Under the pieces are notes generated by a model. The model was not told the DNA's origin. It searched no databases and worked only from the letters and a program-made list of their open reading frames with translations. This document shows positions 46,402-55,981 of a stretch of 64,000 nt of DNA, in pieces. The DNA is taken from assembly GCA_965219935.1 (NCBI GenBank), contig CBDCOU010000003.1:2914001-2978000 (forward strand). The letters run 5' to 3'. Both the position numbers and the translations under genes were made by a program. Source of the DNA: Bin34 sp965219935. GTDB lineage: Bacteria; Chloroflexota; Anaerolineae; Caldilineales; Caldilineaceae. Every line of letters begins with the position of its first letter. Within the stretch, counting starts at the first letter, position 1.

Positions 46402-47064
46402 TTGAACCGTAATCTCCGCCCCCTTGAAGCCAAGTTCTGGGGTGACTACGCCTGTTTCACCAGACCGGAGATGAAGGTGGAGCGAGTAACTTATCCCGTC
46501 ATGACGCCGTCTGCCGCGCGCGGAGCACTGGAGGCGATCTTCTGGAAGCCGCAGGTCACGTGGTGCATTGAGGAGATACACGTTCTCAAGCCCATCGTGT
46601 ACGCGTCTCTCCTGCGCAACGAGATTGACAAAAGGCAGAGTTACGACTCGGCGTACCAGTGGTCGAGCAAGGAAGGAGGATTTGACGCATCAGGGAACCG
46701 TGTCCAGCGCCACACTCTCGCGCTGCGCGATGTGGCTTACGTTGTGCGTGCGCAACTCGTCCTGAAAGCTGGTGTTGACAGCAACATTGCGAGGTTCAGA
46801 GACCAGTTCCGCCGACGGGTAGCCAAAGGACAGTGCTTTGCCATGCCCTACCTCGGCTGTCGAGAATTCAGCGCGGCGTTCAGCGAGCCTGAGTCCAACG
46901 ACATTCCAATCAGCCGTACCGAAGATCTTGGCCTCATGCTGCTCGACATCGACTACGCCCCGGGGAGTAGTGGTCGAGGCACTCCGCGTTTCTTCGAAGC
47001 GTCTCTCAAACAGGGCGTACTGCGCGTTCCGGATCGGTTCGGCAAAATTGAGTCATGTTCCTAG
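46402..47064 (+). CDS. cas5c: Cas5c crRNA-processing endoribonuclease
   Basis: 220 residues from TTG 46402, which has GGGAG eight bases upstream; TTG 46387 is an alternative. The N-terminus reads LRPLEAKFWGDYACFTRPEM, then VERVTYPVMTPSAARGALEA, typical of type I-C Cas5. In this subtype Cas5, not Cas6, cuts the repeat RNA and caps the 5' handle. Its end overlaps the start of cas8c by 10 bp. Confidence 0.93.
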   Translation: MNRNLRPLEAKFWGDYACFTRPEMKVERVTYPVMTPSAARGALEAIFWKPQVTWCIEEIHVLKPIVYASLLRNEIDKRQSYDSAYQWSSKEGGFDASGNRVQRHTLALRDVAYVVRAQLVLKAGVDSNIARFRDQFRRRVAKGQCFAMPYLGCREFSAAFSEPESNDIPISRTEDLGLMLLDIDYAPGSSGRGTPRFFEASLKQGVLRVPDRFGKIESCS

Positions 47065-48791
47065 CCAAGCTCAAGGATTACGCTGACCAGCGTATCGAAC
47101 AACAGCTCCCGGCTTTCTATGCTGCAACCCCGATTGCCTGGATCGTCTCGATCGACTCTGACGGACGCGTACTCTCGCAACACCCGAATTCCCGCATCGA
47201 CGACAGCAACCCGCGCGGCAGACGGGGCCGAGACATGGTTGCACCGGAGGTGCAGCGCTCTTCCGGTACCCGGCCTCTGCTACTGGCCGACACCAGCGAA
47301 TATACATTTGGCAGAGTGCTCAAAACCAGTGAGCGCGCCTGTCAAAGACACAAGGGGTACCGCGACCTATTGGAACGCTGCGCCATCGCAACCGGGGAAC
47401 CGGCCATCCTTGCAGTAAAAAGATTCTACGAGCGCGGTGGCGCGGATCAGCTTGCTCTCGGCGACGATTGGGACGACAATCTCAAGGTCACGTTTGAGGT
47501 TGTCCTTGAGAACGGTACCAGGGAGTGTCCAATCGACTTGCCCTCGGTACGCAACTTCTGGCGCGAGGTCAACGAGTTTGATGCGGATGCTCTCGATCAA
47601 TGTCTTGTCTGCGGCGAGATGAAGCCTGTGTGCGATCGCCTGCCAGCCAAGATCAAAGGCATTCGCGGCGGACAGTCCGCAGGCACATCCATCATTTCTG
47701 CCAATTCCAAAGCGTTCGAGTCGTATGGGCTCAAAGCATCGCGCACGGCTCCGACGTGCCGAGAGTGCGCCGAGGGGTTTACGCGCGGGCTGAATCAACT
47801 GCTTGCGGACGAGCGCAGCCACATCGTCGTTGGGAACACGACGTTTGTGTTCTGGACACGCGAGGAGGCCGGATTCAACCTCATGAACTTCATGCAGCAA
47901 CCCGACCCTGCTGAAGTGGGTGCGCTCCTGGAGTCTGTGAACAAGGGACATCGCGCAGTTGTGCGAGACACCACGGCATTCCATGCAGCGACACTTTCGG
48001 CGAGTGGTGGCCGGGCTGTCGTGCGTGATTGGATCGACACGACTGTCGGTCGCGCCGGAAAGAGTGTCGCCAAATGGTTTGCACTCCAACGAATTGCCGA
48101 TCCGCGCGATGAGGATCCACAGGGCATGCAACCACGGCCGCTTAGCTTGTTCCAACTCGCGGTCTCCACGGTGCGCAAGTCGGACGACCTTCCGGTCACC
48201 ACACCCCGTGCCCTATTCGGAGCCGCGCTGTCCGACACACCCGTCCCGTTGGGTATCGCTTTTCAGGCCGTGCGGCGCTGCCGCGCCGAGCGAGGTGTAA
48301 CCCGACCCCGTGCAGCCCTAATCAAACTCGTCTTGCTAAGCCGGGATGCCCAGCCATTTAAGGAGAATCTCATGGTCGCCCTCGAAGTCGAACATCCCGC
48401 ACCCGCGTACCACTGTGGCCGCCTGCTCGCGGTGATCGAAGAGGTGCAGAAGACTGCGCTGCCCAATGTGAACGCCACCATCGTCGACCGCTATTACGGA
48501 GCGGCCTCATCCACGCCTGCAATCGTATTCGGGACGCTACTACGCGGAGCCCAACCGCATCTTGCCCGACTAAAGCGGGATCGACGTGGCGCATATGTCA
48601 ATTTACAGCGCGGTCTGGAGGATGTCATGGGCCGGATCGGGGACTGGCCGAAGACGTTGACGCTACAGGAACAAGCACTGTTTTCCCTAGGGTACTACCA
48701 CCAGTGTGCACACCACCGGGCCGAAGTCATCGCCCGGCGCGCCGAACGCGCGGCCTCAAATAACAATTCCGAACAGGAGAAGCTCAATTAG
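47055..48791 (+). CDS. cas8c: Cas8c large subunit of type I-C Cascade
   Basis: 578 residues. The N-terminus MFLAKLKDYADQRIEQQLPA and the segment FLTRE-like VFWTREEAGFNLMNF are typical of Csd1/Cas8c. A Cys cluster (CLVCGEMKPVCD ... CREC) may bind zinc. It recognises the PAM and recruits Cas3. It overlaps cas5c by 10 bp and ends just before cas7c. A second start inside the gene (48372) probably yields the Cas11 small subunit. Confidence 0.93.
   Translation: MFLAKLKDYADQRIEQQLPAFYAATPIAWIVSIDSDGRVLSQHPNSRIDDSNPRGRRGRDMVAPEVQRSSGTRPLLLADTSEYTFGRVLKTSERACQRHKGYRDLLERCAIATGEPAILAVKRFYERGGADQLALGDDWDDNLKVTFEVVLENGTRECPIDLPSVRNFWREVNEFDADALDQCLVCGEMKPVCDRLPAKIKGIRGGQSAGTSIISANSKAFESYGLKASRTAPTCRECAEGFTRGLNQLLADERSHIVVGNTTFVFWTREEAGFNLMNFMQQPDPAEVGALLESVNKGHRAVVRDTTAFHAATLSASGGRAVVRDWIDTTVGRAGKSVAKWFALQRIADPRDEDPQGMQPRPLSLFQLAVSTVRKSDDLPVTTPRALFGAALSDTPVPLGIAFQAVRRCRAERGVTRPRAALIKLVLLSRDAQPFKENLMVALEVEHPAPAYHCGRLLAVIEEVQKTALPNVNATIVDRYYGAASSTPAIVFGTLLRGAQPHLARLKRDRRGAYVNLQRGLEDVMGRIGDWPKTLTLQEQALFSLGYYHQCAHHRAEVIARRAERAASNNNSEQEKLN
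48372..48791 (+). CDS. cas11c: Cas11c small subunit from internal start within cas8c
   Basis: ATG 48372 lies in the cas8c frame and has a perfect AAGGAG six bases upstream (48360-48365), better than most starts in the operon. The product is 139 residues, MVALEVEHPAPAYHCGRLLA to the cas8c stop, mostly helical. In studied type I-C systems Cas11c is made in this way from the 3' end of cas8c. The match in place and size supports the same here. This is inferred from sequence alone. Confidence 0.7.
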   Translation: MVALEVEHPAPAYHCGRLLAVIEEVQKTALPNVNATIVDRYYGAASSTPAIVFGTLLRGAQPHLARLKRDRRGAYVNLQRGLEDVMGRIGDWPKTLTLQEQALFSLGYYHQCAHHRAEVIARRAERAASNNNSEQEKLN

Positions 48792-48792
48792 C

Positions 48793-49692
48793 ATGTCGAC
48801 ATCCCCGTCCATCACCACCGACCCCGCACGCCGCCACGACTTCGTTCTTCTCTTCGATGTGCGAGATGGAAATCCCAACGGCGATCCAGACGCCGGCAAC
48901 CTGCCGCGTGTCGATCCAGAGACCATGCAGGGCCTTGTAACCGATGTGGCGATCAAGCGCAAAGTACGCGACTTCGTCGACATGTCCCATGGCAACGAGC
49001 AGCGATTCAAGGTCTATGTTCAACACGGCCAGTTCCTTACAAACCAGCGCAAACGCATCTTCGGCAAGCACTTTGGCAACTCCCGGAAACCGGATCCCAG
49101 CGATGCTAGGAAAGTGATGTGCGATGAGTTCTTCGATGTACGTATGTTCGGTGCCGTGATGTCGATGAAGGAGTACAACGCGGGCCAAGTACAAGGTCCC
49201 ATGCAATTCACATTCGCGCGCTCAATCGATCCCATCATTCCACTTGACTCGAGCATTGTGGGTCCGGCTCAGAAGCAGGGCGACACCAAAAGCGAAGATG
49301 CCGGCGAAGAGGAAACCGCCTTTGGAACGATGGGACGCAAATCCACCGTGCCCTACGGCTTGTACCGAGCGCACGGTTTCTTCAACCCCCATTTTGCAAG
49401 TGACACCGGCGTGGATGCAGGCGACCTTGAGCTTTTCTGGAGGGCCCTGGAGATGATGTGGGATGTTGGTCGCTCCGCGGCACGCGGGGAGATGGCTTGC
49501 CGCGGTCTCCATGTCTTCAGCCATGAGAGCAGGCTCGGCAATGCTGCGGCACATCGCCTGTTTGAGCGCATCCGGATACCGCCAAGCTCTTCCGCCGCGC
49601 CGCGCTCATTTGCCGATTACACCGTGGAATGCCCTCCCGGCGGTTCCGTTGAAGGTGTCCCGGGAGTGACGTTGACAACGCTCGTGGGATGA
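48793..49692 (+). CDS. cas7c: Cas7c backbone subunit of type I-C Cascade
   Basis: 299 residues from ATG 48793, one base after the cas8c stop, with AGGAG 13 bases upstream. RHDFVLLFDVRDGNPNGDPD is the Csd2/Cas7 signature at the N-terminus, followed by DVAIKRKVRDFV and the mid-protein block VRMFGAVMSMKEYNAGQVQG. Several copies coat the crRNA. The end overlaps cas4 by four bases (ATGA). Confidence 0.95.
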   Translation: MSTSPSITTDPARRHDFVLLFDVRDGNPNGDPDAGNLPRVDPETMQGLVTDVAIKRKVRDFVDMSHGNEQRFKVYVQHGQFLTNQRKRIFGKHFGNSRKPDPSDARKVMCDEFFDVRMFGAVMSMKEYNAGQVQGPMQFTFARSIDPIIPLDSSIVGPAQKQGDTKSEDAGEEETAFGTMGRKSTVPYGLYRAHGFFNPHFASDTGVDAGDLELFWRALEMMWDVGRSAARGEMACRGLHVFSHESRLGNAAAHRLFERIRIPPSSSAAPRSFADYTVECPPGGSVEGVPGVTLTTLVG

Positions 49693-50399
49693 ACAGCAAC
49701 AGCACGGAAGACACCACCATGTTCCACAGTCCCCCGCAGCGACGCGAAGCCACCCCCTGGGACGAGCCGGATCCGCTCGACGTGCCCATCTCGGCACTCG
49801 AGCACTTCTCCTACTGCCCGCGTCAGTGCGCCCTCATCCACATTGAACAGACCTTTGAGGAGAATGTGTACACCGTCCGGGGGAGTCTTGCCCATGAACG
49901 CGTCGACAGCGGCGAGACGGAAACCCGGCCCGATATTCGTGTGCTGCGCACCATTCCGCTCTGGTCCGAACGTCTCGGCCTGCGCGGCAAGGCGGACGTT
50001 GTTGAAATGCGTCCGGGCAAGCCTCCCTTCCCTGTTGAGCACAAAGTGGGGCGCCGGCATTTTCCGCACACCGATCTGCAACTTTGTGCACAGGCGTTGT
50101 GTCTTGAGGAAATGCTGGAAACAGAGGTGCCGGAAGGAGCTGTTTACTCGCATGCCGAACGGCGGCGTTATCGAGTTCTCTTCACCGACGCCCTACGGCA
50201 ACAAACCGTCGCCCTCGTGGGTGACGTCCGTGAGCAACTGCGCCGGCAAATCCTACCGCCGGCGGTCGACGATGCCCGGTGTCCGCCTTGCTCGCTTGTC
50301 AACGCATGCCTGCCCCAAGTGGTTGCACACCCCCATCGACTGCGCGGTATGCAGGGCACACTTTTCCAACCACTGAAACTGGTAGATGACGGTGCATGA
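49689..50399 (+). CDS. cas4: Cas4 spacer-trimming exonuclease
   Basis: 236 residues. Iron-sulfur cysteines are C43 and C47 (SYCPRQCALIH) and a C-terminal pair in CPPCSLVNAC. The nuclease core is LRGKADVVE with PVEHKVGR (D, E-x-K). It selects and trims prespacers so that they carry the PAM. It overlaps cas7c by four bases and cas1 by 14, which shows tight coupling. Confidence 0.95.
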   Translation: MNSNSTEDTTMFHSPPQRREATPWDEPDPLDVPISALEHFSYCPRQCALIHIEQTFEENVYTVRGSLAHERVDSGETETRPDIRVLRTIPLWSERLGLRGKADVVEMRPGKPPFPVEHKVGRRHFPHTDLQLCAQALCLEEMLETEVPEGAVYSHAERRRYRVLFTDALRQQTVALVGDVREQLRRQILPPAVDDARCPPCSLVNACLPQVVAHPHRLRGMQGTLFQPLKLVDDGA

Positions 50400-51423
50400 A
50401 CTGCTCAAGACGCTCTACGTTACCACGCAGGGCGCAACGCTCCGTCTTGACCACGATACCGTGCGTGTGGTGGAAGAGGCCGAAACCCTAGCACGGTTGC
50501 CTCTCGTCCGGTTGCATGCAATCGTAGTCTTTGGTCGCGTCACAATCACAACCCCACTAATTCACCGTTGTGCCGAGGACGGAAGAGGCATTGTATGGCT
50601 CACAAGGTACGGGCGGTTCCGTGCACGTTTGACCGGACGCACACTCGGTAATGTTCTGCTTCGCCGCGCTCAACACGAAGCACTCAGTGATCCTGGTCGA
50701 ACTTTGGCCTTGGCCAGGCAGTGTGTCGCGGGTAAGGTGCAGAACGCACGTACACTCACCCTCCGCGCGGCACGTGGCAGCACGGGCTCTGAAGATGAAG
50801 CTGAACTCCGTGCTGTCGCGGATAATCTTGCTTCACGCCTCAGTGACATTCGCGATGCGTCCGACCTTGACATTCTGCGGGGGCTCGAAGGGATCGCGGC
50901 GCGGGCTTACTTCCAGGGATTCGAGAGAATGGTGCGAGTGGATCGGGCCGTGTTCGCTCCGGACGGTCGAACCAAACGCCCTCCGCGCGATCGTACCAAC
51001 TCACTGCTGTCGTTCTGCTACGCGCTGCTCCGGGCCGAGTGCGAGGCGGCGCTGGAAGGAGTTGGTCTCGATCCGCAGGTGGGATACCTCCATGCTTTGC
51101 GGCCTGGACGCCCGGCGTTGGCGTTGGACCTGATGGAGGAGCTTCGTCCTGCGTTGGCGGATCGGCTCGTGCTACGGATGATCAATCGGCGCCAGATTCG
51201 CAGCGAGCACTTCGAGGAGATGCCGGGAGGTGCGGTACACCTCACTGAGCAGGGGCGTCGTACTACCCTGGCGGAATACGGGAAACGCAAAGAGAGCCTG
51301 GTGTCTCATCGGCTCCTAAAGGAGCGTCTGCCCATGGGGCTTTTGCCTCACATCCAAGCAAGGCTTCTGGCTCGTCATCTGCGGGAGGACCTACGGCATT
51401 ATCCACCCTATCTGGCGCGCTAA
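50386..51423 (+). CDS. cas1: Cas1 integrase
   Basis: 345 residues. It begins MTVHELLKTLYVTTQGATLR. The catalytic Glu is in LEGIAARAYFQGF, the His in VGYLHALRPGRP and the Asp in ALALDLMEELRP. It inserts new spacers with Cas2 and Cas4. The start overlaps the cas4 end by 14 bp. Confidence 0.96.
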   Translation: MTVHELLKTLYVTTQGATLRLDHDTVRVVEEAETLARLPLVRLHAIVVFGRVTITTPLIHRCAEDGRGIVWLTRYGRFRARLTGRTLGNVLLRRAQHEALSDPGRTLALARQCVAGKVQNARTLTLRAARGSTGSEDEAELRAVADNLASRLSDIRDASDLDILRGLEGIAARAYFQGFERMVRVDRAVFAPDGRTKRPPRDRTNSLLSFCYALLRAECEAALEGVGLDPQVGYLHALRPGRPALALDLMEELRPALADRLVLRMINRRQIRSEHFEEMPGGAVHLTEQGRRTTLAEYGKRKESLVSHRLLKERLPMGLLPHIQARLLARHLREDLRHYPPYLAR

Positions 51424-51449
51424 GGCAACTGGATGCGGGACAGACGGCG

Positions 51450-51740
51450 ATGGAGATTTTGGTTGTGTACGACGTGGCGACTGATGATGCAGCTGGCCGG
51501 CGGCGGTTGCGGCGCGTGGCGCAGGTTTGCGAGGCGTACGGTCAGCGGGTCCAGAATTCAGTGTTTGAATGTGTTCTGAGTGACACGAACATGGAGATGC
51601 TTGTGGCACGGCTACGTGCAGAGATGGATGAAACCGTGGACAGCATTCGTATTTACCGCCTTCGTGAGCCGTTAGCCAAATACCTCTTGACGTTCGGGGC
51701 GCGTCCTCCGTTTGACCAGCGCGACACACTCGTGTTTTGA
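51450..51740 (+). CDS. cas2: Cas2, adaptation subunit
   Basis: 96 residues with the ferredoxin-like fold signature MEILVVYDVATDD and the interface RVQNSVFECVLSD. It forms the core of the Cas1-Cas2 integrase. It starts 26 bp after cas1 and is the last gene before the leader. Confidence 0.96.
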   Translation: MEILVVYDVATDDAAGRRRLRRVAQVCEAYGQRVQNSVFECVLSDTNMEMLVARLRAEMDETVDSIRIYRLREPLAKYLLTFGARPPFDQRDTLVF

Positions 51741-51919
51741 ATCGAGGTGTGTGCGAACCGTCCGTGAACATCCTCAGCCTAGGAGTCCGCGCGCATTTTC
51801 TTGGCAGAAGCGGCAAATTCAGGTGAAGTAAGGGCCCGGCTTGTATCTTCAAGCATGAAATTCCACTCTCGGATCGGCGATAATCGAGTGTACGGAACTC
51901 CAAAGTGGGGTTTTGTAGG
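51741..51919 (+). promoter_or_regulatory. CRISPR leader
   Basis: 179 bp between the cas2 stop and the first repeat. It has an AT-richer centre and a -10-like GATAAT at 51879-51884, 36 bp before the first repeat, so transcription likely begins just before the array. New spacers are expected to enter at 51920. Confidence 0.65.
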
Positions 51920-53129
51920 GTTGCACCCGGCCTACGGGCTGGGTGAGGATTGAAACAACGATGCGCGGGTGCGCCTGCGCCTGCGGCCCAATGTTGCACC
52001 CGGCCTACGGGCTGGGTGAGGATTGAAACCTGGACACCCGCTACTGGGCCCTGAGCCAGGCGGAGTTGCACCCGGCCTACGGGCTGGGTGAGGATTGAAA
52101 CCTTCGCCACCCGCCGTTCCTTGCGCAAACGGGTCATGTTGCACCCGGCCTACGGGCTGGGTGAGGATTGAAACCCTGAAGTGGCGGCATGACCATGTCC
52201 GATGCCTACGGCGTTGCACCCGGCCTACGGGCTGGGTGAGGATTGAAACATCGTGGCCAGGGCCCCCTACGCCAAGGGCATTGAACGTTGCACCCGGCCT
52301 ACGGGCTGGGTGAGGATTGAAACGCGTTGTCGGACGCGCTGGACGGCGGCGAGATCCACGTTGCACCCGGCCTACGGGCTGGGTGAGGATTGAAACCGGT
52401 CTCCATCTTCGGCATGGGCTACGCCTCCATGGTTGCACCCGGCCTACGGGCTGGGTGAGGATTGAAACCTGACCAACCGGCGCGCCCTGATCCGGCAGGC
52501 CCGCGTTGCACCCGGCCTACGGGCTGGGTGAGGATTGAAACGTGCGCGAGGCCAAGGCGGTGTTCAAGCACGCGTCGCGTTGCACCCGGCCTACGGGCTG
52601 GGTGAGGATTGAAACGCCATGCGCTGGGCCTGGGGATCGGCCACGACCGCGGTTGCACCCGGCCTACGGGCTGGGTGAGGATTGAAACTACATTCAGGGG
52701 CAGAGCACCGGGTGCTATCTCGATGTTGCACCCGGCCTACGGGCTGGGTGAGGATTGAAACATCCACGGGATTGCGGACGTGAAGATCGGTTCGGAGTTG
52801 CACCCGGCCTACGGGCTGGGTGAGGATTGAAACTGGCGCGAGGGCGTGCATGCCCTGCCCGATCCGAAGGGTTGCACCCGGCCTACAGGCTGGGTGAGGA
52901 TTGAAACATCAGCATCGACCATGCGCTGGCCAGCACCACGGAGGCGTTGCACCCGGCCTACGGGCTGGGTGAGGATTGAAACCTGCCCACGACCGGTCAC
53001 ATCAGCACCACCATGAACCGTTGCACCCGGCCTACGGGCTGGGTGAGGATTGAAACTACATTCAGGGGCAGAGCACCGGGTGCTATCTCGATGTTGCACC
53101 CGGCCTACGGGCTGGGTGAGGATTGAAAC
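51920..53129 (+). CRISPR. Type I-C CRISPR array, 17 repeats, 16 spacers
   Basis: The 37-bp repeat begins GTTGCACCCGGCCTACGGGC and ends GGTGAGGATTGAAAC, with an internal hairpin CCCGGCCTACGGG-like and the type I ATTGAAAC end. Repeats start at 51920, 51993, 52065, 52138, 52213, 52287, 52360, 52432, 52505, 52579, 52652, 52725, 52797, 52871, 52946, 53020 and 53093. Spacers are 35-38 bp. Only the repeat at 52871 differs (TACAGGCT for TACGGGCT). Spacer 11 (52689-52724) and spacer 16 (53057-53092) are identical. The last repeat shows no decay. Confidence 0.98.
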
Positions 53130-53598
53130 AATGGAGCCATGACCTTCCTGGTAATGGAGAGCAAGTAGTTCTCGGTTTGTGGCTGGGGGCTGTTGCAATA
53201 CGCGTGGGAATGGGTGCAGTATCACAAACAAAAAAGTTGGAGACCCGGTACCATAAGGGATGCACAGCCCATACCCCAAGGCTGTCAGGCACGCACGTGG
53301 CTGACTACATGGAAGAATGGAATTCGTCCCGCCCGTTATCGTACCTACTTCCACGCGCATTGCGATAGTCCCTATTTCCCGAGGACACCTCAGATCTCCC
53401 TGTGGGATGCAAAGCTTGGTAGGGCACCCAACATTGCATCAATCTCACCGGATCACTACCGTCCCGACCATACGTCCACCCACTGGAAACATCCGCATCT
53501 GATTTCGAGTAGTTGGCGATATATCCAAACAGAAGCGGGGACCCATGGGCCCCCGCTCTGCACTTCAGTGCAAACTGGCATTCATGTTGGACCGGAAC
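53130..53598. other. Gene-free interval after the CRISPR array
   Basis: 469 bp, lower in GC than the flanks. No further repeat copies, anti-repeat, terminator or gene are visible. Open frames here extend from the array and are not coding. Confidence 0.5.
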
Positions 53599-54969
53599 CT
53601 ACTGATCAGCCAGGATCTCGTTGGCCTCAACCGTCAGTTCCGCCAAGCTCGATGCCACATCGGCACCATCCGCAATGGCCGCCATCACTTCCTCCACCCG
53701 ATCGCGCACGAAGTCGTAGCCGGGCACGGGCGGTTCCGTGGTGCCGTAGGACAGCAGCTCAAAGGCGGCCTTGTAGGCCGGATTCTCCTCGAAGTACGTG
53801 CCCAAGCCGTCCGCCACGCTCTGGCGCACCGGGAAGTAGTTGCTGGCACGCGCCCACTTGGCCTGAACATCGGGCGAGGTGTAGTGCTTGATGAAGATCC
53901 AGGTGGCCAGTTCGCGCTCGGGCGTGGACCGGCCCATGCTCACGCTGGCGCCGTAGATGTTCATCACCGGATCCTCCGTATGCCGCGGCAGCGGGGCCAC
54001 GGACCAATCGAAGGCGGCCGCATCATTCACACCGGCAGCCACAAAGGGCAGGCCGGAACTTGAACCGATGAAGAACAGGAGCTTGCCGTTGGCAAACGAA
54101 ACCTGGTCGCCGTAGCGCTCCGTGAGCGCGCCGGCACATCCGGCGTCGAAGAGGCCCTGAACCATCGACATGGCCTCGATCGTGGCCGGATCGTCGTAGG
54201 TGTAGGCCACATTCTCATAGTCGAAGATGTCGCCACCGTAGGCGAACGTGAAGCTGGCAATCGTGGAGGCGTTGAACTTGAACTGGTAGCCCAGGCTGCT
54301 CTCGTCGCCAAGGGCGCCGCTGAACCCCTCTTCCACGGCCCGGCAGGCCAACTCGGCGAACGCCTCGGGCGTCGTGGGCGGGCCGTCATGGCCCAACTCG
54401 GCTAGCCAGTCCGAGTTGTAGTAGAGCACCTCCATCGAGCGGTTGGGCGGAAAGCCCAGCCGGGCGTTGTCGAAGGACGGGAAGATGTCGGCGTTGTAGA
54501 AGCCGGAGAAGAAATCCGCCTGTTCCTCTTCGGACAGACCCCACTTGGGATCCGACACGAGGCTGTTCATGTCCACCAGGCCGTCACCCAGTTGGTAGGT
54601 GGCGGACTGGTTCTGGTAGGCAACCACCAGATTCGGCACGTCTTCCGTGCCAATCACGTTCAGCATCTTGCTGAAGATATCGCCGTAGCTGCCCTGGTTG
54701 GACCCTTCGACGGTAATCCCGTATTCGTTGGTGTCGTTGAAGTGCGCAATGATTTCCTGCAGGGCCTCTTCACGCGAGCCGGAGTGCTGGTGCCAGAACG
54801 TCACGGTCTGGCCCGACGGGTCCACATCGGCCCACATGGACATATCATCCATGTCCTCTGACATTTCCTCGGCGGCCGGGGCGGTCGGCACACTGGTCAC
54901 GGCACAGCCGGATAGGACAACAAGCAAACAGAGGAGCAGGGCGCTCCAGGCCAGTAGTCGAGCCTTCAT
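53599..54969 (-). CDS. Sugar ABC transporter substrate-binding lipoprotein
   Basis: 456 residues from ATG 54967-54969. A lipoprotein signal ends in LSGC with C22 as the lipid site, followed by a linker rich in Ala, Pro, Glu and Met. The binding domain opens GQTVTFWHQHSGSREEALQE, close to UgpB/maltose-type proteins for di- or oligosaccharides and glycerol phosphate. It has NRSMEVLYYNSDWLAELG in the middle. It is the third gene of the operon and captures the sugar outside the membrane. No ATPase gene is next to it, so a shared MsmX-type ATPase is likely. Confidence 0.93.
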   Translation of the reverse strand: MKARLLAWSALLLCLLVVLSGCAVTSVPTAPAAEEMSEDMDDMSMWADVDPSGQTVTFWHQHSGSREEALQEIIAHFNDTNEYGITVEGSNQGSYGDIFSKMLNVIGTEDVPNLVVAYQNQSATYQLGDGLVDMNSLVSDPKWGLSEEEQADFFSGFYNADIFPSFDNARLGFPPNRSMEVLYYNSDWLAELGHDGPPTTPEAFAELACRAVEEGFSGALGDESSLGYQFKFNASTIASFTFAYGGDIFDYENVAYTYDDPATIEAMSMVQGLFDAGCAGALTERYGDQVSFANGKLLFFIGSSSGLPFVAAGVNDAAAFDWSVAPLPRHTEDPVMNIYGASVSMGRSTPERELATWIFIKHYTSPDVQAKWARASNYFPVRQSVADGLGTYFEENPAYKAAFELLSYGTTEPPVPGYDFVRDRVEEVMAAIADGADVASSLAELTVEANEILADQ

Positions 54970-55066
54970 GGTGTGGATCTCCTTGGATTCACTGCGAGGC
55001 TGAAAAAAACGAACTGAGTTGGTCAAACAAGCGAACAAGAACAAGGCTTCCACCGGGCCGCACGGG

Positions 55067-55981
55067 TTAGCCCTTGAGACCCGTCAGCGCAATCCCTTCG
55101 GTGTACTGCTTCTGGGTCAGGAAGTACAGAATCAGGATGGGCACGATCGTGATCATCGACCCGGCCATCATCAGGTGCATGAGGGGCCCGGCCTCCTCGG
55201 CAAACCGGTAGAGGCCGACCATGATCGGCCGCCAGGTCTCGGTCGTGGTCACCAGCAGCGGCCACAGGAACTCGTTCCAGGCCCCGATGAAGACGAACAC
55301 CGTTACCGTGAAGATGGCCGGCTTGGACAGGGGCAGCACGACCCGGACCAGGAAAAGGTTGTGGCCGGACCCGTCGATGCGGGCGGCATCCCACAACTCC
55401 CAGGGAATCTGGGCAAAAAACTGCCGCAGCAGAAAGATGCTGAACACCGACGCCATGCCCGGAACGGTGATGCCCTGCAGCGTATTCAGCCAGGACCCGC
55501 CGGGCAACGGAAGGAAGGGCACCCGGTTCGCAATCACCAGGAAGTTCGGGATCATGGTGACCATGCCCTGAATCATCAAGGTGCTGAGCATGATCGAGAA
55601 AATCAGGCCCCTGCCCTTGAACTCAATGCGGGCGAAGGCGTAGCCGGCCAGAATGGAAGTGAAAAGCTGGCCGGACAGGATGACCGCCGAGATTACGATG
55701 CTGTTGAGGAAGTACCGGGTAAAGTTCGCCTCCTGCCAGGCTTCCACGTAGTTCTCAAAGCGGGGTACGGAAGGCAACAGCTGCCGGGTGACCGTCTCGC
55801 CCAGGGTCATCAGGGATGCGGACATCATCCAGGCGAACGGGACCAACGAGATCACCCCGCCCAGCAACAGGGCCGCGTACAGCATCAGCCGCCCCAGGCG
55901 ATAGCGCACGGCACGGCCCCTGCGCGCGACGGCGCGGGGCGGGGTGAGGCCGATCGGTTTGACGACCTGGGTGTCAGCCAT
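55067..55981 (-). CDS. Sugar ABC transporter permease, MalG/UgpE-like
   Basis: 304 residues from ATG 55979-55981, which overlaps the stop of the partner permease by eight bases. Six helices. The EAA loop, which contacts the ATPase, is ELWDAARIDGSGHNLFLVRV. The C-terminus IVPILILYFLTQKQYTEGIA is typical. It forms the channel with the other permease. Confidence 0.93.
   Translation of the reverse strand: MADTQVVKPIGLTPPRAVARRGRAVRYRLGRLMLYAALLLGGVISLVPFAWMMSASLMTLGETVTRQLLPSVPRFENYVEAWQEANFTRYFLNSIVISAVILSGQLFTSILAGYAFARIEFKGRGLIFSIMLSTLMIQGMVTMIPNFLVIANRVPFLPLPGGSWLNTLQGITVPGMASVFSIFLLRQFFAQIPWELWDAARIDGSGHNLFLVRVVLPLSKPAIFTVTVFVFIGAWNEFLWPLLVTTTETWRPIMVGLYRFAEEAGPLMHLMMAGSMITIVPILILYFLTQKQYTEGIALTGLKG

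Noticed and set aside
44075..51740. The CRISPR-Cas locus as a new subtype
   Set aside because: The gene order cas3-cas5-cas8c-cas7-cas4-cas1-cas2 and all motifs are standard type I-C.
51391..53360. Minus-strand frames with repeated FNPHPARRPGAT and VSILTQPVGRVQ
   Set aside because: These are translations of the CRISPR repeats, not repeat proteins.
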